From positions 620,001-684,000 of the forward strand of contig NZ_FQUD01000004.1 in NCBI RefSeq assembly GCF_900128945.1: a DNA stretch of 64,000 nt. The letters are read 5' to 3'. How positions within the stretch are numbered: the stretch's first letter is position 1; each line of letters opens with the position of its first letter. Made by a program: the position numbers and the translations under genes. Shown here one piece after another: positions 1 through 9,947 of the stretch. This DNA comes from Chryseobacterium sp. OV279. Lineage in GTDB: Bacteria; Bacteroidota; Bacteroidia; Flavobacteriales; Weeksellaceae. The notes under the pieces were generated by a model. The model was not told the DNA's origin, made no database searches, and saw only the letters and a program-made list of their open reading frames with translations.

Positions 1-1084
1 CCCTGATAAAGGAGATTTTCAGATATTTTTAAATAAAACGATTGTAGAGGACGAGATGTCTGAAGATGATGATCTGGAAATCGAACTTTCTGAAGCTAAA
101 AAAATTGACCCTACTTTTGAAGTGGGTGAAGATTTTACCATGGAAATTCCTGTTGCCCAATTGGGAAGAAGAAATATCCTTACTTTAAAGCAGATCCTGG
201 CTACAAAACTTCAGGAGCATAACAATGCGATGCTTTATGAGCAGTTCAGAGACAAGATCGGGGAGATTGTAATTGGAGAAATTCACCACATCCGTCACAA
301 ACATGTGATCCTATTGGATGATGAAGGGAATGAATTCATTTTGCCAAAAGAAAACCAGATCCCGTCCGACTTCTTTAAAAAGGGCGAAAATATCAGAGCT
401 ATTGTTGAAACAGTAGATTTTAAAGGTTCAAAACCACAGATTATTATTTCCAGAACTGCACCTAAATTCTTAGAGAAGTTATTAGAGCTGGAAATTCCTG
501 AAATCCAGGACGGAACGATTATGCTTAAAAAAGTAGTAAGAATTCCTGGTGAGAAGGCGAAGATTGCAGTAGATGCTTACGATGACAGAATAGATCCTGT
601 AGGAGCCTGTGTGGGTGTGAAGGGATCAAGAATTCACGGAGTGGTAAGAGAGTTGAGAAATGAAAACATCGATGTTATTCAGTGGTCTAAAAACGCTGAA
701 ATTTTGGTAAAGAGAGCTTTAGGAAATGTTACCATCAACAAAATTGACATCAACGAGGATTCAAACTATGCTTTAGTTTATACACCAGTTGAAGAGATTT
801 CTAAAGTAATCGGGAAACAGGGTCAGAATATCAGACTGGCTTCTTGGTTGACAGGATATGAAATTGATGTATATAGAGAAGCTAGCGAGGATGACGACGT
901 TGATTTGAGAGAATTTAACGATGACATCGAGCAGTGGATTTTGGATGAATTTAAGAAAGTAGGTCTTACTACTGCGAAATCAGTATTGGATAAGGATACA
1001 GAAAGTCTTTTAAATATGGTGGATCTTGAAGAGGAAACTATTGAAGATGTTAAACGTATTCTAAGAGAAGAATTTGAAGATTAA
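1..1084 (+). CDS. nusA: Transcription termination/antitermination factor NusA (5' end outside window)
   Basis: NusA binds RNA polymerase and RNA to control pausing, termination and antitermination. The reading frame stays open from base 2 to the first ATG at 56, and the upstream codons (PDKGDFQIF... then IVEDE) match the NusA N-terminal domain, so the gene is cut by the window edge and ATG 56 is internal; 360 codons are visible. Visible parts in order are the end of the N-terminal polymerase-binding domain, an S1 RNA-binding domain (GEIVIGEIHHIRHKHVILL), and two KH domains with the motifs GVKGSRIHGVVREL and VIGKQGQNIRLASWL. The C-terminus is acidic. infB follows 80 bp downstream on the same strand, the widespread nusA-infB order, so the two are probably co-transcribed. 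Confidence 0.96.
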   Translation, partial: PDKGDFQIFLNKTIVEDEMSEDDDLEIELSEAKKIDPTFEVGEDFTMEIPVAQLGRRNILTLKQILATKLQEHNNAMLYEQFRDKIGEIVIGEIHHIRHKHVILLDDEGNEFILPKENQIPSDFFKKGENIRAIVETVDFKGSKPQIIISRTAPKFLEKLLELEIPEIQDGTIMLKKVVRIPGEKAKIAVDAYDDRIDPVGACVGVKGSRIHGVVRELRNENIDVIQWSKNAEILVKRALGNVTINKIDINEDSNYALVYTPVEEISKVIGKQGQNIRLASWLTGYEIDVYREASEDDDVDLREFNDDIEQWILDEFKKVGLTTAKSVLDKDTESLLNMVDLEEETIEDVKRILREEFED

Positions 1085-1164
1085 GATTTTTAAATAAATT
1101 TTAATAAACAGTAAAAAAGAAATACTTTAATTTTAAGAATTAAAAAAAATAGTAAATAATATAG

Positions 1165-4137
1165 ATGCCAAAAATAAGATTAAATAAAGCGGTTAAGGAA
1201 TTCAACATTTCGATGTCCAGATTAGTAGAATTTTTACAGTCAAAGGATTTCGAAGTTGAAAACAATCCTAACGCTCAATTAGAAGAAGCGGCATATTCTG
1301 CATTGGAGGCTGAGTTTGCCAAAGACGGTGAACAAAGAAAAGCTTCCCATGAGGTGGTGATCACCAAAGTTCCGGAAGAAAAACTGGAAATTGAGGAAAA
1401 GAAAACCCCTGAAGTAATAAGAGCTAAAGCAAACAAACCAGAAACTAAGATTTTAGGTAAAATAGATCTTGAACCTAAAGCCCCTGAAGTGGAAGAAGTG
1501 CCTGTTGCACCCGTAGCAGCACCTGTACCTGTGGTAGCACCGGTAGAAGAGAAGAAAGAAGAAGTTGTGGCTGAACCGGAAGTAAAAGCTGCTCCTGAAA
1601 AGCAGGAATTCAAAGTTCTGGATAAAATTGATCTGTCCCAAATAGAATCTAGAAATAGACCTGTAAAAAAAGATAAACCCAAAATGGAGGAGAAAAAAGA
1701 AGAGGAAAAACCGGCAGAACCTGTGAAAGAAACTCCAAAGCAGCCAGAGCCTGCTGCTGAAAAGAAAGCAGAGCCTCAAAAACCAGCTGAGCCTGAATCT
1801 CAGGAACCTCAGAAAATAGAAACCGTTTATCAGAAACTTGATGGTCCTAAGATCGTAGGTGAAAAGATAGACTTAACGCAATTTGCACCAAAACCTGGTT
1901 CAGGCGCTAAAAAGAAAAGAAAGAGAATTGAAAAACCGGGAGGCCCGAATCAACAAGGCCAGGGGAATAATCAAAACTCAGGAAATAATAACAATAACCA
2001 GGGAGGTCAGGGTAACAACCGTCCTCAAGGTCAGGGAGGCCCAGGAGGTAACCGTCCGCCAGGACAAGGTGGCCCAGGAGGAAACCGTCCACCAGGACAG
2101 GGAGGCCCAGGAGGAAACCGTTTTGGAAATAACCAGGGAAATCGTCCACCAGGTCAGGGAGGCGGATTCAAGAAAGGTCCAGGCGGTGGAAACAACAACA
2201 GACCAGGGCAAAGAACCATGCCTGTTGAGCTTACCGACGAGCAGGTTAAAAACCAGATCAAGGAAACTCTTGAAAAACTAACCAACAAAGGAGGTAAGTC
2301 TAAATCTGCTAAACACAGAAAAGATAAAAGAACGTACCGTAGAGAACAGGACGAACGTCAGCAGGAGATTGATGCTCAGGACAGAACATTAAAAGTAACT
2401 GAATTCATCACAGTAGGTGAATTGGCAAGTTTAATGAACGTTTCTCCTACAGAAGTTATTTCTGCTTGTTTCTCCCTTGGAGTAATGGTAACAATGAACC
2501 AAAGACTGGAAGCTGATACCTTATTATTGGTTGCCGATGAATTTGGTTTTAAAATTGAATTCTCGGATGCTGACTTAGAAGAAGTCGAGTCTGAAGAAGA
2601 TATGGATACTGAGGAAGATCTTTCTTCCAGAGCACCAATTGTAACTGTAATGGGTCACGTTGACCACGGTAAAACGTCCCTACTTGACTACATCAGAAAG
2701 ACCAACGTTATTGCTGGTGAATCAGGAGGTATTACACAGCACATTGGAGCATACAACGTAAAATTAGAAAACGGACAGAGAATTACATTCTTAGATACAC
2801 CGGGTCACGAAGCGTTTACCGCGATGAGAGCCAGAGGTGCTCAGATCACCGATATTGCCATTATTGTAATTGCAGCGGATGATGATGTAATGCCACAAAC
2901 GAGAGAAGCAATTTCTCACGCACAGGCTGCAGGAGTACCAATGATCATTGCATTAAACAAAGTGGACAGACCAAGTGCTAATCCTGATAATATCCGTCAG
3001 CAGCTTTCAGGGATGAATATCCTTGTAGAAGAGTGGGGTGGAAACGTTCAGGCGCAGGAAATTTCTGCGAAGTTTGGTAACAATATGGATGTTCTATTGG
3101 AGAAAGTATTACTTCAGGCAGAGATGCTTGATCTTAAAGCTAATCCGGATAGAGCCGCTCAGGGTGTTGTGATTGAAGCTTCATTAGATAAAGGAAGAGG
3201 CTATGTAGCGACCATGTTGGTACAGACAGGAACTTTAAGAGTAGGAGACTATGTAGTTGCCGGTAAGAACCACGGTAAGGTAAAAGCAATGCTTGATGAA
3301 AGAGGTAGAAACCTTAAAGAAGCCGGCCCTTCAATTCCTGTTACTATTCTAGGTTTAGATGGAGCGCCTACAGCAGGTGATAAGTTCAAAGTATATGCAG
3401 ATGAAAGTGAGGCTAAGACCATTGCCAACAAGAGAGAGCAGTTACAGAGAGAACTTTCTATCAGAACTAAGAAGCATACTACGCTTGAAGAACTTGGAAG
3501 AAGAATTGCCTTAGGAGAATTCAAGGAATTGAATATTATCCTTAAAGGTGACGTGGATGGTTCAGTTGAAGCATTATCTGATCAGTTACAGAGATTGTCT
3601 ACAGCAGAGATCAATGTAAATATCCTTCACAAAGGAGTTGGACAGATCACTGAATCTGACGTTAACTTAGCAACTGCTTCTGATGCCATTATCATCGGAT
3701 TTAACGTAAGAGCTGGAGCCAATGCTAAAGAATTAGCAGATAAAGAAGAAATCGAGATCAGAACGTACTCAGTAATTTATGCTGCAATTGATGAGGTGAA
3801 AGAAGCCATGGAAGGTATGCTTTCTCCGGAAATCAAAGAACAGGTAATGGGTAACGTTGAGATCAGAGAAGTATTCAAAATCTCTAAAGTTGGAACAATC
3901 GCAGGTTGTATGGTTCTTTCAGGAAAAGTAACGAGAAGCTCGAAAGTAAGAGTACTGAGAGATGGTATCGTGAAATTCGACGGAGAGCTTGAAAGCTTGA
4001 AGCGTTTCAAAGATGACGTAAGAGAAGTAACAAAAGGTTACGAATGTGGTCTGAACCTGAAAGGATACAACGATATTGAAGTTGGAGATATTCTTGAAGT
4101 GTACGAGCAAGTAGCTGTTAAGAAGAAACTGAAATAA
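1165..4137 (+). CDS. infB: Translation initiation factor IF-2
   Basis: IF-2 is the GTPase that places initiator tRNA on the 30S subunit and promotes subunit joining. The 990-residue protein has a short IF2-N module at residues 1-50 (MPKIRLNKAVKEFNIS), a long charged Pro/Glu/Lys linker, a Gly/Asn/Pro/Arg-rich low-complexity stretch around 255-350 with near-repeats of GQGGPGGNRPP, a second IF2-N module around 410-455, then the G domain. GTPase motifs are GHVDHGKT (497-504), DTPGH (544-548) and NKVD (598-601), followed by the beta-barrel and C-terminal tRNA-binding domains. The expanded linker is usual for Bacteroidota IF-2. A strong terminator follows 20 bp after the stop. The start is supported by the conserved N-terminal IF2-N module. 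Confidence 0.98.
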   Translation: MPKIRLNKAVKEFNISMSRLVEFLQSKDFEVENNPNAQLEEAAYSALEAEFAKDGEQRKASHEVVITKVPEEKLEIEEKKTPEVIRAKANKPETKILGKIDLEPKAPEVEEVPVAPVAAPVPVVAPVEEKKEEVVAEPEVKAAPEKQEFKVLDKIDLSQIESRNRPVKKDKPKMEEKKEEEKPAEPVKETPKQPEPAAEKKAEPQKPAEPESQEPQKIETVYQKLDGPKIVGEKIDLTQFAPKPGSGAKKKRKRIEKPGGPNQQGQGNNQNSGNNNNNQGGQGNNRPQGQGGPGGNRPPGQGGPGGNRPPGQGGPGGNRFGNNQGNRPPGQGGGFKKGPGGGNNNRPGQRTMPVELTDEQVKNQIKETLEKLTNKGGKSKSAKHRKDKRTYRREQDERQQEIDAQDRTLKVTEFITVGELASLMNVSPTEVISACFSLGVMVTMNQRLEADTLLLVADEFGFKIEFSDADLEEVESEEDMDTEEDLSSRAPIVTVMGHVDHGKTSLLDYIRKTNVIAGESGGITQHIGAYNVKLENGQRITFLDTPGHEAFTAMRARGAQITDIAIIVIAADDDVMPQTREAISHAQAAGVPMIIALNKVDRPSANPDNIRQQLSGMNILVEEWGGNVQAQEISAKFGNNMDVLLEKVLLQAEMLDLKANPDRAAQGVVIEASLDKGRGYVATMLVQTGTLRVGDYVVAGKNHGKVKAMLDERGRNLKEAGPSIPVTILGLDGAPTAGDKFKVYADESEAKTIANKREQLQRELSIRTKKHTTLEELGRRIALGEFKELNIILKGDVDGSVEALSDQLQRLSTAEINVNILHKGVGQITESDVNLATASDAIIIGFNVRAGANAKELADKEEIEIRTYSVIYAAIDEVKEAMEGMLSPEIKEQVMGNVEIREVFKISKVGTIAGCMVLSGKVTRSSKVRVLRDGIVKFDGELESLKRFKDDVREVTKGYECGLNLKGYNDIEVGDILEVYEQVAVKKKLK

Positions 4138-4157
4138 CAGTTTTTAACTATAAATAC

Positions 4158-4188
4158 AAAACCACTTTCTTATGAAAGTGGTTTTTTT
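4158..4188 (+). terminator. Rho-independent terminator of nusA-infB
   Basis: A 9-bp perfect stem (ACCACTTTC / GAAAGTGGT, 4161-4169 and 4174-4182) with a TTAT loop is followed by six T residues. It lies 24 bp after the infB stop. Confidence 0.9.
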
Positions 4189-4796
4189 GTGTCCTGCTAT
4201 TATTTAATTTTTATTAATATCATATACTGTTTTTCATATTGATAATTTCACCCCATAATGAGTTGTCAATTTATGCAACTTAAATGTTAAAATATAAGAA
4301 GTTTATAAGCAAAATGAATAAACGAAAATAGTACAGAACTTTTTAAGGGAATGAATGTGTAGTAAGCATTCTTGAAAGCGAAGTTAATAATAGAATATCC
4401 AAAAGGCCCTAGCTTATATTGAGGCAAAGGTCATGTGTAAAGTAATGGAAAAACAGCTTTATAAAAAGGAATTATAATAATAGTACCTGATTGATAAATG
4501 TATGAAAACCACTTTTTTATAGAGCGTATTTTTTGTTAAGAAAAATTTTAATATAATTTATATTGATTCTAAATAATATTTCCTATACTGGCAATAATTT
4601 GTTAAAAAAAATAACTATAGTGAAAAAAAAATATTTATACAAATAAAGCTAGATATTATTGCTTAATCTTTATTATTTCACGGAATAGTTAAAAACAATA
4701 TATGAAAAAAACATTCTGCTTACGAAAGTGTAATAGTTGTGAATGTTAATATTTATTAACATATTTGCGAATTAAAATATATTAAAATTTGTTAAT
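4189..4796. other. Long AT-rich intergenic region before the first susC
   Basis: About 600 bp without any supportable gene or RNA family. It is strongly AT-rich with many homopolymer A and T runs and carries stops in all frames. The only functional signal I can argue for is a weak promoter-like pair near its right end (4737-4767). I see no strong inverted repeat. Confidence 0.5.
4737..4767 (+). promoter_or_regulatory. Possible Bacteroidota promoter for the first susCD pair
   Basis: TTG at 4737-4739, 20 nt spacer, then CATATTTG at 4760-4767, one mismatch from the TAnnTTTG -7 element. It lies 30 bp before the susC ATG. Weak because the -7 is imperfect and the region is AT-rich. Confidence 0.35.
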
Positions 4797-7640
4797 ATGA
4801 ATGTTAAACTACGTGTATTGAGTGTTGGAGCATTGTTCTTTTTAGGGCAAACTGCTTTCGCACAAAAAACTAAAAAAGACACAGCATCTACTACGCAGAT
4901 TGAAGAGGTAGTAATGGTTGGATTTGGACAGAAGAAGACGGTGCAGGAATTAACCGGATCTGTAGGTACAATGAAGAGTGATGCAATCAAGGATGTTCCT
5001 GTAGCATCAGTTGATAAAATGCTTCAAGGTAGGGTTTCTGGTGTTCAAACAGGAAATGCTTCCGGGCAGCCTGGAGGTTTCGCATCAGTTCGAGTAAGAG
5101 GTATCGCTTCTGTAAATGGTGGTGTAAACCCTATTTATGTAGTTGATGGTATCAGAGTACAAAGTGGGGATTTAACCAGCGGGGCTACTACTGCTAACAT
5201 CCTTGCTAACCTTAACAGTGATGATATTGAAAGTGTAACGGTCCTTAAAGATGCTGCTTCAACAGCGGTATATGGAGCGGATGCAGGTGCTGGGGTAATC
5301 GTTATTACCACAAAATCAGGAAAAAAAGGTAAACCAAAGATTTCATTAAACTTCGAGTCAGGGACAAACTCTCGTGCTATTGAAGGAATGAGAGGCTTAA
5401 ATACAGAGCAGTATAGACATATATTATCGTATGCTTTTGCTAATGCAGATCCTACAACAACTCCTGAGGGGGTTTATGCAGATATGATAGCTGGTTTATA
5501 CGGAGCTGCTCCAAAGCAGATATTTACTACAACTAATAATACAAACTGGAGAGATGTAACCAGCAGAAGCGGGTATCAGAATTCAGTAAATGCATCTATC
5601 AGCGGTGGAAATGATAAGGTTACTTATTATAACTCTGCTAACTATTTCCTTCAGGAAAGTGAATTGAAAGGATCTGACTTCAAACGTTTAGGTTTTACTA
5701 CAAAAGTAGACGTTAAAGCTACAGATAAATTCAAGTTTGGTACAGATGTTCAGCTTTCATACAGTAGAATCAATACTCTTCCAAACGGAGGTGGATTTGC
5801 AAATCCAATCTTATTTGAATTATTTGCAAGACCTACAGATCAGGCTTACAATCCGGACGGAACTTATTATCTAGGAAACAGCGGAAGATTAAGTAATAAC
5901 TTGTTCAACTCTGGTTATGTACAGGATAATAACTATTTCAGAGCTTCTACCGCAAGAGTATTTGGTAACGTATATGGAGAATATCAAATCTTAAAGAACT
6001 TATCATACAGAGTAGTTTTCGGAGCTGAATATAACAACATCGAAAATGATACATATTACAACCCTGTTCATGGTGACGGATATCAGGTAAATGGTAGAAA
6101 AACTGAAACTACAGCAAGATATTTCAACTGGAACTTACAGAACATTGTTAACTATAACTTTAAGTTAGGAGACAAAAACAGATTCAATATCTCAGCAATT
6201 CAGGAAGCTTACCAAAGAAATTACAGAGCTGTTGCAGGACAAGGAGTGAACGTAGGTTCTCCAACCCTTGAAACATTAAGTAACTTCATCAAGCCAATCT
6301 ATGCAACCGGAGATAGATCTGTAAGCTCAAGAAACGGTTATGCTGGTGTGTTAAACTATGACTATGATAAATTGATCTTAATTGATGCTTCCATAAGAAG
6401 GGATGCATTGTCAAACTTTGTACCGGGGCAGAAATGGGGAACTTTCTATTCAATTGGTGCCGGAGTTGATTTGGCAAGACTTCAGTTCGTAAAAGACTGG
6501 GACAAAATTTCTCAATTTAAATTTAGAGGATCTTACGGTAAAGTAGGTAACACTATTTCAAGTATTCCATATTCTTTATACCAATATACAGGAAACTATA
6601 ATGATCAGCCTGCTGCTGCACCAAGATATGTTTACAATCCGGATCTAAGATGGGAAACAGTAAAACCTTTGAGTTTCGGTCTTGATATGGGCTTCTTCAA
6701 AAACAGACTTACCGTTACGGCAGAATATTATAACAAGAAGACTGAAGACTTAGTATTCAGTGTGCCTTTACAGTTATCTCAGGGATTACCTGCTGAAACT
6801 ACTCCAACATATCCATACAAAGATATAAACGTAGGATCATTGGTAAACAAAGGATTTGAATTCACAGTGAACTACGATGTGATCAAACAAGAAGATTTCA
6901 GCCTTAGCATTGGTGGTAACTTAAGTACCCTGAAAAACGAAATTACATCATTATATGGTGGACAAGACGTGATTACAGGTGCTACTATTCTTAGAGAAGG
7001 TGAAGGAATAGGTACTTTCTATATCAGAAAATGGGCAGGAGTAGATCCTACAAATGGAGATCCATTATGGTATAAGAACGGGATGGATGGAGAAACTACC
7101 AACAAATATGCAGATGCGGCACTTGCTGTACAGGGAAGATCTTATTCAAATGTATTTGGAGGGGTAAACCTTAATGTAGCATACAAAAACTTTACCCTAT
7201 CTGCCTTAGGAACATTCGGATTTGGTGGTAAAGTTCTAAACGATTGGGGCTCATATACTCAATCAGATGGTCAGTATACTTATTCTTACCCTGGTTCTAC
7301 GGATGCACTTGATTTCTGGACACCTTCTAATCCAAATGCTGCTAATCCAAAACCGATATATAATAACGCAACAAACTCAAACAGAACTTCAACAAGGTTC
7401 TTGGCGAAAACAGATTATTTAAGACTAAGCAACATCAGAGTTGGATATAAATTTGATGCTAAGATGTTAAAAGGAACAGGGCTTCAAGGATTCGAAGTAT
7501 ATGCTCAAGGAAACAATATCCTGACGCACCGTTATGATAAGAACCTTAAGTTTGACCCTGAAAACAATTTGAACTCAACTAATAACCTTAACTTGCCGGT
7601 TCAAAAAACTTATTCACTAGGGTTTAATATTCAATTTTAA
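4797..7640 (+). CDS. SusC/RagA family TonB-linked outer membrane protein
   Basis: This is the barrel half of a SusC/SusD importer: a TonB-dependent outer-membrane channel that takes up a ligand captured by the SusD lid. The 947-residue chain has a signal peptide (cleavage near FAQ, residue 23), a short segment with the TonB-box-like VVMVGFGQKK, a plug domain with the SusC hallmark (VSGVQTGNASGQPG...VRVRGIAS, then PIYVVDGIR), and a long beta-barrel ending in aromatic-rich NIQF. The N-terminal carboxypeptidase-like domain found in many SusC proteins is absent. The SusD partner follows 10 bp downstream. No glycoside hydrolase, sulfatase or peptidase gene accompanies the pair, so the substrate cannot be assigned. 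No Shine-Dalgarno is visible, as is usual for this phylum. Confidence 0.95.
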   Translation: MNVKLRVLSVGALFFLGQTAFAQKTKKDTASTTQIEEVVMVGFGQKKTVQELTGSVGTMKSDAIKDVPVASVDKMLQGRVSGVQTGNASGQPGGFASVRVRGIASVNGGVNPIYVVDGIRVQSGDLTSGATTANILANLNSDDIESVTVLKDAASTAVYGADAGAGVIVITTKSGKKGKPKISLNFESGTNSRAIEGMRGLNTEQYRHILSYAFANADPTTTPEGVYADMIAGLYGAAPKQIFTTTNNTNWRDVTSRSGYQNSVNASISGGNDKVTYYNSANYFLQESELKGSDFKRLGFTTKVDVKATDKFKFGTDVQLSYSRINTLPNGGGFANPILFELFARPTDQAYNPDGTYYLGNSGRLSNNLFNSGYVQDNNYFRASTARVFGNVYGEYQILKNLSYRVVFGAEYNNIENDTYYNPVHGDGYQVNGRKTETTARYFNWNLQNIVNYNFKLGDKNRFNISAIQEAYQRNYRAVAGQGVNVGSPTLETLSNFIKPIYATGDRSVSSRNGYAGVLNYDYDKLILIDASIRRDALSNFVPGQKWGTFYSIGAGVDLARLQFVKDWDKISQFKFRGSYGKVGNTISSIPYSLYQYTGNYNDQPAAAPRYVYNPDLRWETVKPLSFGLDMGFFKNRLTVTAEYYNKKTEDLVFSVPLQLSQGLPAETTPTYPYKDINVGSLVNKGFEFTVNYDVIKQEDFSLSIGGNLSTLKNEITSLYGGQDVITGATILREGEGIGTFYIRKWAGVDPTNGDPLWYKNGMDGETTNKYADAALAVQGRSYSNVFGGVNLNVAYKNFTLSALGTFGFGGKVLNDWGSYTQSDGQYTYSYPGSTDALDFWTPSNPNAANPKPIYNNATNSNRTSTRFLAKTDYLRLSNIRVGYKFDAKMLKGTGLQGFEVYAQGNNILTHRYDKNLKFDPENNLNSTNNLNLPVQKTYSLGFNIQF

Positions 7641-7650
7641 TTAGTAAAAA

Positions 7651-9078
7651 ATGAAAAAATATATTTTAAAATATGGAATGTTAGCAGTTATATCAACTGT
7701 AACATTAACGTCATGTAGTGATGACTTCATTGAAACTGAATTCTTTCAGCAGGTTCAGCAGTCACCATTAAATACCATTGAAGAACTAGATGCTTTTGTT
7801 AAAGGACAGTATTTGTCAATGAGAAATGCTTCTTATTATGGGTGTGATTTCACAATGATCGGAGAATTGAGAAGTAATAATATGTATTCTGATTTTGCGA
7901 ATGGAGCAGGTTATTATCAGACAGTTGCTTCATATTCTATGACTGCGGCAGATCAGTATTCTTCTGGCCCGTATGCGGAAATGTATAAAGTTATTTCAAA
8001 GGCTAATATTGTAATTAACAATGTACCTTCAGGACAGTTAACATGGAAGCAATCTCAGGACCCTGCAGTGATCCAGGCAAGAGCTAACTATTTAAAAGGT
8101 CAGGCTTATGCATCTCGTGCTCTGGCATTATTTGACTTATTAAGAATGTTCGGACAGGAGTATGCTGGAGGGACTACAGGAGTAGTTGTTCCTACAGTTT
8201 ACAACGCTGAAGCTAAACAGGCCCGTTCTACAGTAGCTGAGACAAGAGCTCAGATCGAAGCTGATTTTGATATGGCACTTTCCTTAATGGGAACTCCTAC
8301 AGCCAGTATACATTTAACCAGAACAGAAATTAACCAGTATGGAGTGAAGGCTTTAATGTCCAGATACTATCTTTACAAAGGGGATTATGCAAAAGTAAGA
8401 ACTCTAGTTGCTGATTTGGTGGCATCAGGTAAATATTCTGTAATTGGTGCATCTGATTTCTCCGGAAGTTTCTCAAAACCGGATTCTTCAGTTAACTCAA
8501 TTTTTGAAATTGCAGTAGGTGCTACTAACGATCTTGGAACAACATCTACTTCTAATAAGTTAAACATTGCTCCAAAAGGATATGGAAATATGAAAGTTGT
8601 TCCTGCTTTAAGACTTTCTTATATTCCGGATGATGTGAGAGGTTCAGTTATTTCAACAACGAACGTTCTTAACGGTAAATATGTAAATAGTTTTGACAAC
8701 ATTCGTATTGTAAGATTCGAAGAGGTATTGTTAAATGGGGCTGAAGCTGAACTTCAAGCAGGAGGAACTGCTGCAACTGCATTGACCTACTACAATATGA
8801 TTCAGGCTAAACGTGGAAAAGCTACTGGCGCTTTAGCACCTGCAGTAACACTTACGTTAAACGATGTTTACACAGAAAGACAGAAAGAACTTGTAGGAGA
8901 AGGATTTGGATATTGGGATTTACTAAGAAGAAACCAACCGGTTATCCAAAGAAGCTCTAGCGGTGCTGCTGGTACTGTAAGAAATGTTGGAAATCAATTA
9001 TTAACATTCCCTATTCCTAGAAACGAAATTAACGTTCCTGGAACATTGGTAACGCCTAACCCTGGGTTTGGTGCTTAA
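7651..9078 (+). CDS. SusD/RagB family nutrient-binding outer membrane lipoprotein
   Basis: A 475-residue surface lipoprotein, partner of the SusC protein encoded 10 bp upstream. The signal peptide ends in the lipobox LTSC, followed by SDDFIET, the typical SusD N-terminus. The alpha-helical TPR-like core is recognisable in KGQAYASRALALFDLLRMFGQ, and the C-terminal part holds the family signature RFEEVLLNGAEAELQAGG, then ERQKELVGEGFGYWDLLRR. It closes the two-gene operon: a strong hairpin terminator follows 15 bp after the stop. The ligand is unknown; the late Gly/Ala-rich part gives no hint. Confidence 0.95.
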   Translation: MKKYILKYGMLAVISTVTLTSCSDDFIETEFFQQVQQSPLNTIEELDAFVKGQYLSMRNASYYGCDFTMIGELRSNNMYSDFANGAGYYQTVASYSMTAADQYSSGPYAEMYKVISKANIVINNVPSGQLTWKQSQDPAVIQARANYLKGQAYASRALALFDLLRMFGQEYAGGTTGVVVPTVYNAEAKQARSTVAETRAQIEADFDMALSLMGTPTASIHLTRTEINQYGVKALMSRYYLYKGDYAKVRTLVADLVASGKYSVIGASDFSGSFSKPDSSVNSIFEIAVGATNDLGTTSTSNKLNIAPKGYGNMKVVPALRLSYIPDDVRGSVISTTNVLNGKYVNSFDNIRIVRFEEVLLNGAEAELQAGGTAATALTYYNMIQAKRGKATGALAPAVTLTLNDVYTERQKELVGEGFGYWDLLRRNQPVIQRSSSGAAGTVRNVGNQLLTFPIPRNEINVPGTLVTPNPGFGA

Positions 9079-9093
9079 TAATAAATAAATAAT

Positions 9094-9121
9094 AAAAAAG
9101 CCGCTCTAGAGCGGCTTTTTT
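9094..9121. terminator. Bidirectional-looking terminator after susD
   Basis: Perfect stem GCCGCT / AGCGGC around a CTAG loop (9100-9115), flanked by A6 on the left and T6 on the right, so it could terminate on either strand. It separates the susCD pair from the secreted protein at 9143. Confidence 0.88.
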
Positions 9122-9142
9122 AATCTTAAGACCAATATTAAT

Positions 9143-9820
9143 ATGAAAAAAATACTTTTTATTACTGGAATGCTTTTAGCGCAGAGCGTTTTTTCCCAGG
9201 AAACCGATATTCTCAATGTTGTAACTACACCAGACGGCTTCTACAGTAAACCTGGAAAAGTCCGTAAAGAAGATCACAAAATTGATGGTTCCCCATATGT
9301 TAATGGAGATAAATTTGAAAAAGTGATTATAAAAGATTACAGTAAAAATGTTCAGGATCTCCGATACAACGCTTACCGCGATGAAATGGAGTTCAAAGTA
9401 GGAGACGAATTGTATAATGCTAATAAAACAGAAGGCCTTAAAGTTCAGTTTCCATCATTGAAAAAGACATATGAATCTATTAACTATTCGTATGATAACA
9501 AAACGAAGTCAGGGTATCTTGTACTATTGGTAAACAATCCTAAATTTTCTTTGTACAAAAGAGAAAAAATGGAGCTTATGGGAGGAACTAAAAGTAATAA
9601 TGGCTTTACGCGCGATGCTAACGATTATTATGAAAGGGATAAGGATCTCTATCTGGTAGCCAAAGACAAAAAGTTTTCCAAATTTCCAAAGAACGCTTCA
9701 GAAGCATCAGAAATTTTTTCAATAGACAAAAAAGAGCTTGAAACCTTTGTGAAATCCAATAAAATCAACTTCAACAAAGAACCGGATATGATAAAACTGG
9801 TAGAATTTGTAAACAAGTAA
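9143..9820 (+). CDS. Hypothetical secreted protein
   Basis: A 225-residue protein that I do not recognise. It begins with a clean Sec signal peptide (MKKILFITGMLLAQSVFSQ, cleavage after residue 18 or 19) and has no lipobox, so it should be periplasmic or outer-membrane associated. The mature part is Lys/Asp/Tyr-rich and soluble; segments such as NVQDLRYNAYRDEMEF and KKTYESINYSYDNKTKSGYLVLL suggest a beta-rich fold of the kind often seen in small Bacteroidota envelope proteins. It lies between two terminators and so is probably monocistronic. Confidence 0.75.
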   Translation: MKKILFITGMLLAQSVFSQETDILNVVTTPDGFYSKPGKVRKEDHKIDGSPYVNGDKFEKVIIKDYSKNVQDLRYNAYRDEMEFKVGDELYNANKTEGLKVQFPSLKKTYESINYSYDNKTKSGYLVLLVNNPKFSLYKREKMELMGGTKSNNGFTRDANDYYERDKDLYLVAKDKKFSKFPKNASEASEIFSIDKKELETFVKSNKINFNKEPDMIKLVEFVNK

Positions 9821-9831
9821 ACACCATATAT

Positions 9832-9858
9832 AAACCCCTGCCATTCGCAGGGGTTTTT
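9832..9858 (+). terminator. Rho-independent terminator
   Basis: Stem CCCCTGC / GCAGGGG (9835-9841, 9847-9853) with A-T extensions, a CATTC loop and T5. It ends the single-gene unit at 9143-9820. Confidence 0.9.
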
Positions 9859-9947
9859 GTTTCCTTTTATTTCTTATTTTTGCTGTACAAAAATCAATAA
9901 TGGAACTTTAAGGTTTCATGTTACTTTTGAACAATATAAATAAACGC

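Noticed and set aside
1275..2281. Several long open frames within infB on both strands, including a 132-codon frame at 1883-2281
   Set aside because: They lie within the Gly/Pro/Lys-rich linker of IF-2, a low-complexity region that leaves all frames open; none looks like a real protein.
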